DNA of 64,000 nucleotides from Maribacter_C sp947494565 (lineage in GTDB: Bacteria; Bacteroidota; Bacteroidia; Flavobacteriales; Flavobacteriaceae): the NCBI RefSeq assembly GCF_047345415.1, contig NZ_JBLFEP010000005.1, positions 1 to 64,000 on the forward strand. Reading direction: 5' to 3'. Positions 61,511-64,000 of the stretch are shown here, piece by piece (position 1 is the stretch's first letter; each line of letters begins with the position of its first letter). Under the pieces are notes generated by a model. That model was given only the letters and a program-made list of their open reading frames with translations, was not told where the DNA came from and searched no databases. The translations under genes were made by a program, and so were the position numbers.

Positions 61511-61576
61511 ATGACAGCAATAAAACCCAAAGGCAAGTGCATCCTAAGCGATGCTACTGCTAAAAGTCAAACCGTT
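61511..61576 (+). repeat. attC-like repeat, mostly decayed
   Basis: Right end CAAACCGTTG is intact. Inner GCATCCTAAGCGATGC hairpin. Left end unclear (ATGACAGCAATAAAACCC). Confidence 0.55.
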
Positions 61577-61599
61577 GGACATAATTTAAACCAAAACCG

Positions 61600-62055
61600 A
61601 TGAATAAAATTGAAACTAGATTAAATGAGTTAGGAATTCAACTACCGGAAGTTCCTAAACCAGTTGCGAATTATGTTCCTGCGAAGCAAGCTGGGAATCT
61701 GATTTATATAGCTGGACAAATTCCTGTTGAGAATGGAATTGTCAAAAAAGGAAGACTTGGAAAAGATATAAGTTTAGAAGAAAGTAAATATGCAACGAAA
61801 CCTTGTGCAATTGGTTGTTTAGCGGCAATTAAAACACTTTGCTCTCTAGACAAAGTAACTAGTATTGTTGCTATGCATGGATTGGTAAATTCTACTTCGG
61901 AAAATACTGAACAAGCTGATGCAATGAATGGTGCTTCCGATTTTATTGTGGAAGTATTTGGGGAAATCGGAAAACACACTCGAACAGCAGTTGGAGTTAG
62001 TGTGCCTCACAATATTGCAGCTTCCGTTTATATGATAGCAGAAGTAGCGAATTAA
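61600..62055 (+). CDS. RidA/YjgF-family protein
   Basis: 151 residues. RidA-like fold features: AKQAGNLIYIAGQIPVENG, AAIKTLCSLDKVTSIVAMHGLVNS and GKHTRTAVGVSVPHNIAASVYMIAEV, with the Arg of HTRTAVG at the ligand-binding position. Similar to the longer RidA subfamily beginning with IETRLNELGIQLPEVPKPVANYVPA. Such proteins hydrolyse reactive enamines/imines from amino acid metabolism. Start 23 bases after the GTT junction. Confidence 0.93.
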   Translation: MNKIETRLNELGIQLPEVPKPVANYVPAKQAGNLIYIAGQIPVENGIVKKGRLGKDISLEESKYATKPCAIGCLAAIKTLCSLDKVTSIVAMHGLVNSTSENTEQADAMNGASDFIVEVFGEIGKHTRTAVGVSVPHNIAASVYMIAEVAN

Positions 62056-62060
62056 AAAAC

Positions 62061-62142
62061 CATGCACAACGAACCCTAAAATTCATTGCTCTTTCGTCCG
62101 TAGTTATCTGATTTTTAACTAATTAAAGCATCTAACCTTGGC
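62061..62142 (+). repeat. attC-like repeat, degenerate
   Basis: CATGCACAAC against the cassette start GTTGGACAT (seven of nine complementary). Left body GAACCCTAAAATTCATTGCTC; right end GGCGCAACCCTTAG, where CCGTTAG would be expected. Confidence 0.6.
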
Positions 62143-62173
62143 GCAACCCTTAGCCTCAAATAAATTAAGAACT

Positions 62174-63826
62174 ATGAAAAAATATATTTTCCTAATTATT
62201 GGTCTTACAGGTTTTTTTTCGTGTATTCAACATCAACCTGCTGATTTCTTCATACAAAACGGAACTATTATTGATGGCCTTGGAAATCCAGCTATTAAAA
62301 GGAATCTATTGATTCGAAATGGCAAAATGGAATTAGTAAAACTAGGAGAAAACGTTGATGCTCTAAAAACCATAGATGCAACTGGCTTAGTTATCGCTCC
62401 TGGATTTCTTGATATTCACAATCATTCGGATTGGAGTATAATCGATACCGTCAACCGCTTAAATGAGACCTATATTAAACAAGGGGTCACAACCGTAGTT
62501 GGAGGACCTGATGGTTACCATTCTCCGAGTGATATACTTAAAATGATTAATGCCTATAATGAAAATGGTATTGGCACCAATGTAGCCTTCTATGTAGGGC
62601 ATAATGGTATTCGTAAAGAAGTAATGAAAGAAGATCAACAAAGGTCACCCACGAATGAAGAATTGGAAGAAATGAAAGCCTTAGTAAGAGCGGGAATGGA
62701 AATGGGAACCATTGGTTTATCAACTGGTTTAATGTACGAACCGGGAATCTATAGTGACACTGATGAAATTGTAGCATTGGCAAAGGAAGTTGCGCCTTAC
62801 AATGGAATTTACGATTCCCATGTTCGAAATCCTGTACATGCTTTTGTCAAATCACATAGAGAAGTTATTGAAATAGCTACTCAAGCCAACATAACCGGAA
62901 AACTAGGCCACCTCAAAGCGGTTGGTTTACATAACGAAGGAGCCATATCGGAAATCATAGATATGGTTGAAACATCAAGAGCGGATGGATTCGATATCGT
63001 ATCTGATCAATATCCTTATGATGGTGCCCAGGTAGAAAATTTGGAAACCATTATTGTTTTACCTTTTTATATGGAAGAACGTCGAATTATAGATAGTCTA
63101 GCGAGTAACAACAAATTAGATGAGGCTATGCGTTTGATGAAGTTAACTTTAGCGGATCAAGACAAAAGATCTCGAATAAAACAAACAAGTGAAAACGGGG
63201 AAAATGGCGGCTTTGCGTGGTTAAAGGCTACTGGTTATTCAAGTATGAGAATTACCAATAGTAAAGATTATCCTGAACTAGTTGGCAAGTATCTCTCAGA
63301 AATTGCAGAAGAAAGAAAAATGGGTGGCTTTGATTTGGTCTGTGAATTATTAATTAAGGGCAAAGAAAGCACAGCAATAACCTTGGGAGGCATTAATGAG
63401 AATGATGTGCAGACCCTTTTATTACAACCGTGGAATATGATTGTTAGTGATGGCCTATATGTGAAGCATTCAACAGCTTCTGGAGGTCATCCTCGCAACA
63501 CGGGAACATTTCCAAGAGTATTGGGGCATTATGTGCGTGATTTGAAACTGTTATCATTAGAGGATGCAATACGCAAAATGACATCCTTACCTGCCGATGT
63601 CATAGGATTTAAAAATAGAGGTCGAATTAAAGATGGATTACCTGCGGATGTCGTAATTTTTAATCCAGAAACAATTATTGACAATTCTACGTTCGAGCAA
63701 CCAAATTTATATGCCAGTGGGGTTATTCATGCATTTGTAAATGGAATTCCTGTTTTGCAAAATGAAGAAATGACCGGGAATGCTCCTGGTATATATTTAA
63801 ATCGAAAAGAAGCCCATAAAAATTAA
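62174..63826 (+). CDS. N-acyl-D-amino-acid deacylase-like amidohydrolase, lipoprotein
   Basis: 550 residues. An earlier non-ATG start is possible; this ATG opens the lipobox signal MKKYIFLIIGLTGFFSC. D-aminoacylase features: QNGTIIDGLGNPAIKRNLLI, PGFLDIHNHSDWSI (first metal His pair), GGPDGYHSP, GLSTGLMYEPGIYSDTDEIVALAKEVA and SDGLYVKHSTASGGHPRNTGTFPRVLGHYVR. Family members deacylate N-acyl-D-amino acids or dipeptides. Followed after 20 bases by another serine hydrolase gene, so the two are probably co-transcribed. Confidence 0.9.
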   Translation: MKKYIFLIIGLTGFFSCIQHQPADFFIQNGTIIDGLGNPAIKRNLLIRNGKMELVKLGENVDALKTIDATGLVIAPGFLDIHNHSDWSIIDTVNRLNETYIKQGVTTVVGGPDGYHSPSDILKMINAYNENGIGTNVAFYVGHNGIRKEVMKEDQQRSPTNEELEEMKALVRAGMEMGTIGLSTGLMYEPGIYSDTDEIVALAKEVAPYNGIYDSHVRNPVHAFVKSHREVIEIATQANITGKLGHLKAVGLHNEGAISEIIDMVETSRADGFDIVSDQYPYDGAQVENLETIIVLPFYMEERRIIDSLASNNKLDEAMRLMKLTLADQDKRSRIKQTSENGENGGFAWLKATGYSSMRITNSKDYPELVGKYLSEIAEERKMGGFDLVCELLIKGKESTAITLGGINENDVQTLLLQPWNMIVSDGLYVKHSTASGGHPRNTGTFPRVLGHYVRDLKLLSLEDAIRKMTSLPADVIGFKNRGRIKDGLPADVVIFNPETIIDNSTFEQPNLYASGVIHAFVNGIPVLQNEEMTGNAPGIYLNRKEAHKN

Positions 63827-63846
63827 TCTTCTAATACGAATTACCA

Positions 63847-64000
63847 ATGAAAAAGATAATAATAGTTCTTACAACAATAGCATTTATCATTATTGGCTGC
63901 AAAGAAAAAACTAAAATTTCAAAGACAACGCCATTACAATCCTATACTGATTCATTATTTCAAGTAGGTGTAGATAGCTCGCAAATTGCAGGAGCATCCG
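63847..64000 (+). CDS. Lipoprotein serine hydrolase, 5' part only
   Basis: 51 codons before the window ends. Lipobox signal MKKIIIVLTTIAFIIIGC, then YTDSLFQVGVDSSQIAGAS, a start typical of exported beta-lactamase/S12-type hydrolases where a PG or AG-containing strand follows. The active site is outside the window, so the family call is tentative. Confidence 0.6.
   Translation, partial: MKKIIIVLTTIAFIIIGCKEKTKISKTTPLQSYTDSLFQVGVDSSQIAGAS

Overview
The window is AT-rich, with flavobacterial-style short leaders, SusD/TlpA-era type lipoprotein signals (many exports end in a Cys lipobox) and gene families typical of marine Flavobacteriaceae (Bacteroidota). That assignment is an inference from codon and base composition and from family content; no rRNA or housekeeping marker is present to fix the genus.

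Region 1 (1-15,531, minus strand) is a nonribosomal peptide biosynthetic locus. Read in the direction of transcription it runs: NusG-like processive antiterminator, a 2153-residue NRPS (FAAL-PCP-C-A-PCP-E), SbnA- and SbnB-like enzymes that make L-2,3-diaminopropionate, a secreted serine hydrolase of the beta-lactamase/S12 fold, a MacB/FtsX-type permease, and a second NRPS that leaves the window. The adenylation pocket of the first NRPS reads DLTKIGEVGK, which predicts asparagine; with the upstream fatty-acyl loader and terminal epimerase this should make N-acyl-D-Asn. Together with an S12-type hydrolase this is the layout of a prodrug-type system (colibactin/zwittermicin/xenocoumacin logic), here with diaminopropionate supply.

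Region 2 (15,532-19,350) is a mobile-element boundary: a response regulator, two small genes, an excisionase-like protein and a tyrosine integrase next to a 3' tRNA fragment that looks like an attachment site. The biosynthetic locus may lie on this element.

Region 3 (19,439 to about 57,500, genes all on plus) is the most striking part. A tyrosine recombinase, divergent from a zinc-ribbon gene, is followed by a long array of one- or two-gene cassettes separated by 65-210 bp imperfect-palindrome repeats that behave like integron attC sites. In each of the first 15 cassettes, and in several later ones, the first 8-10 bases (GTT...) are the exact reverse complement of the last 8-10 bases before the repeat body (...AAC), while the sequence of that arm differs from cassette to cassette. 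This is what integron cassette excision/insertion predicts. The recombinase, however, lacks the extra segment between the KDR and HxLRH boxes that defines IntI, has an added N-terminal domain, and points the same way as the cassettes. Sites are perfect near the recombinase and progressively decayed farther away. Cassette cargo is mostly small unknown proteins, lipoproteins and membrane proteins proximally, then enzymes (S41 protease, GH43-like, alpha/beta hydrolases, metallopeptidases, amidohydrolases, serine hydrolases), AraC regulators and a two-gene permease cassette distally.

Region 4 (57,512-64,000) holds a decayed tail of the array: orphan half-sites, a pseudogene, PhzF-like, prolyl oligopeptidase, RidA, a D-aminoacylase-like amidohydrolase and the start of another serine hydrolase.
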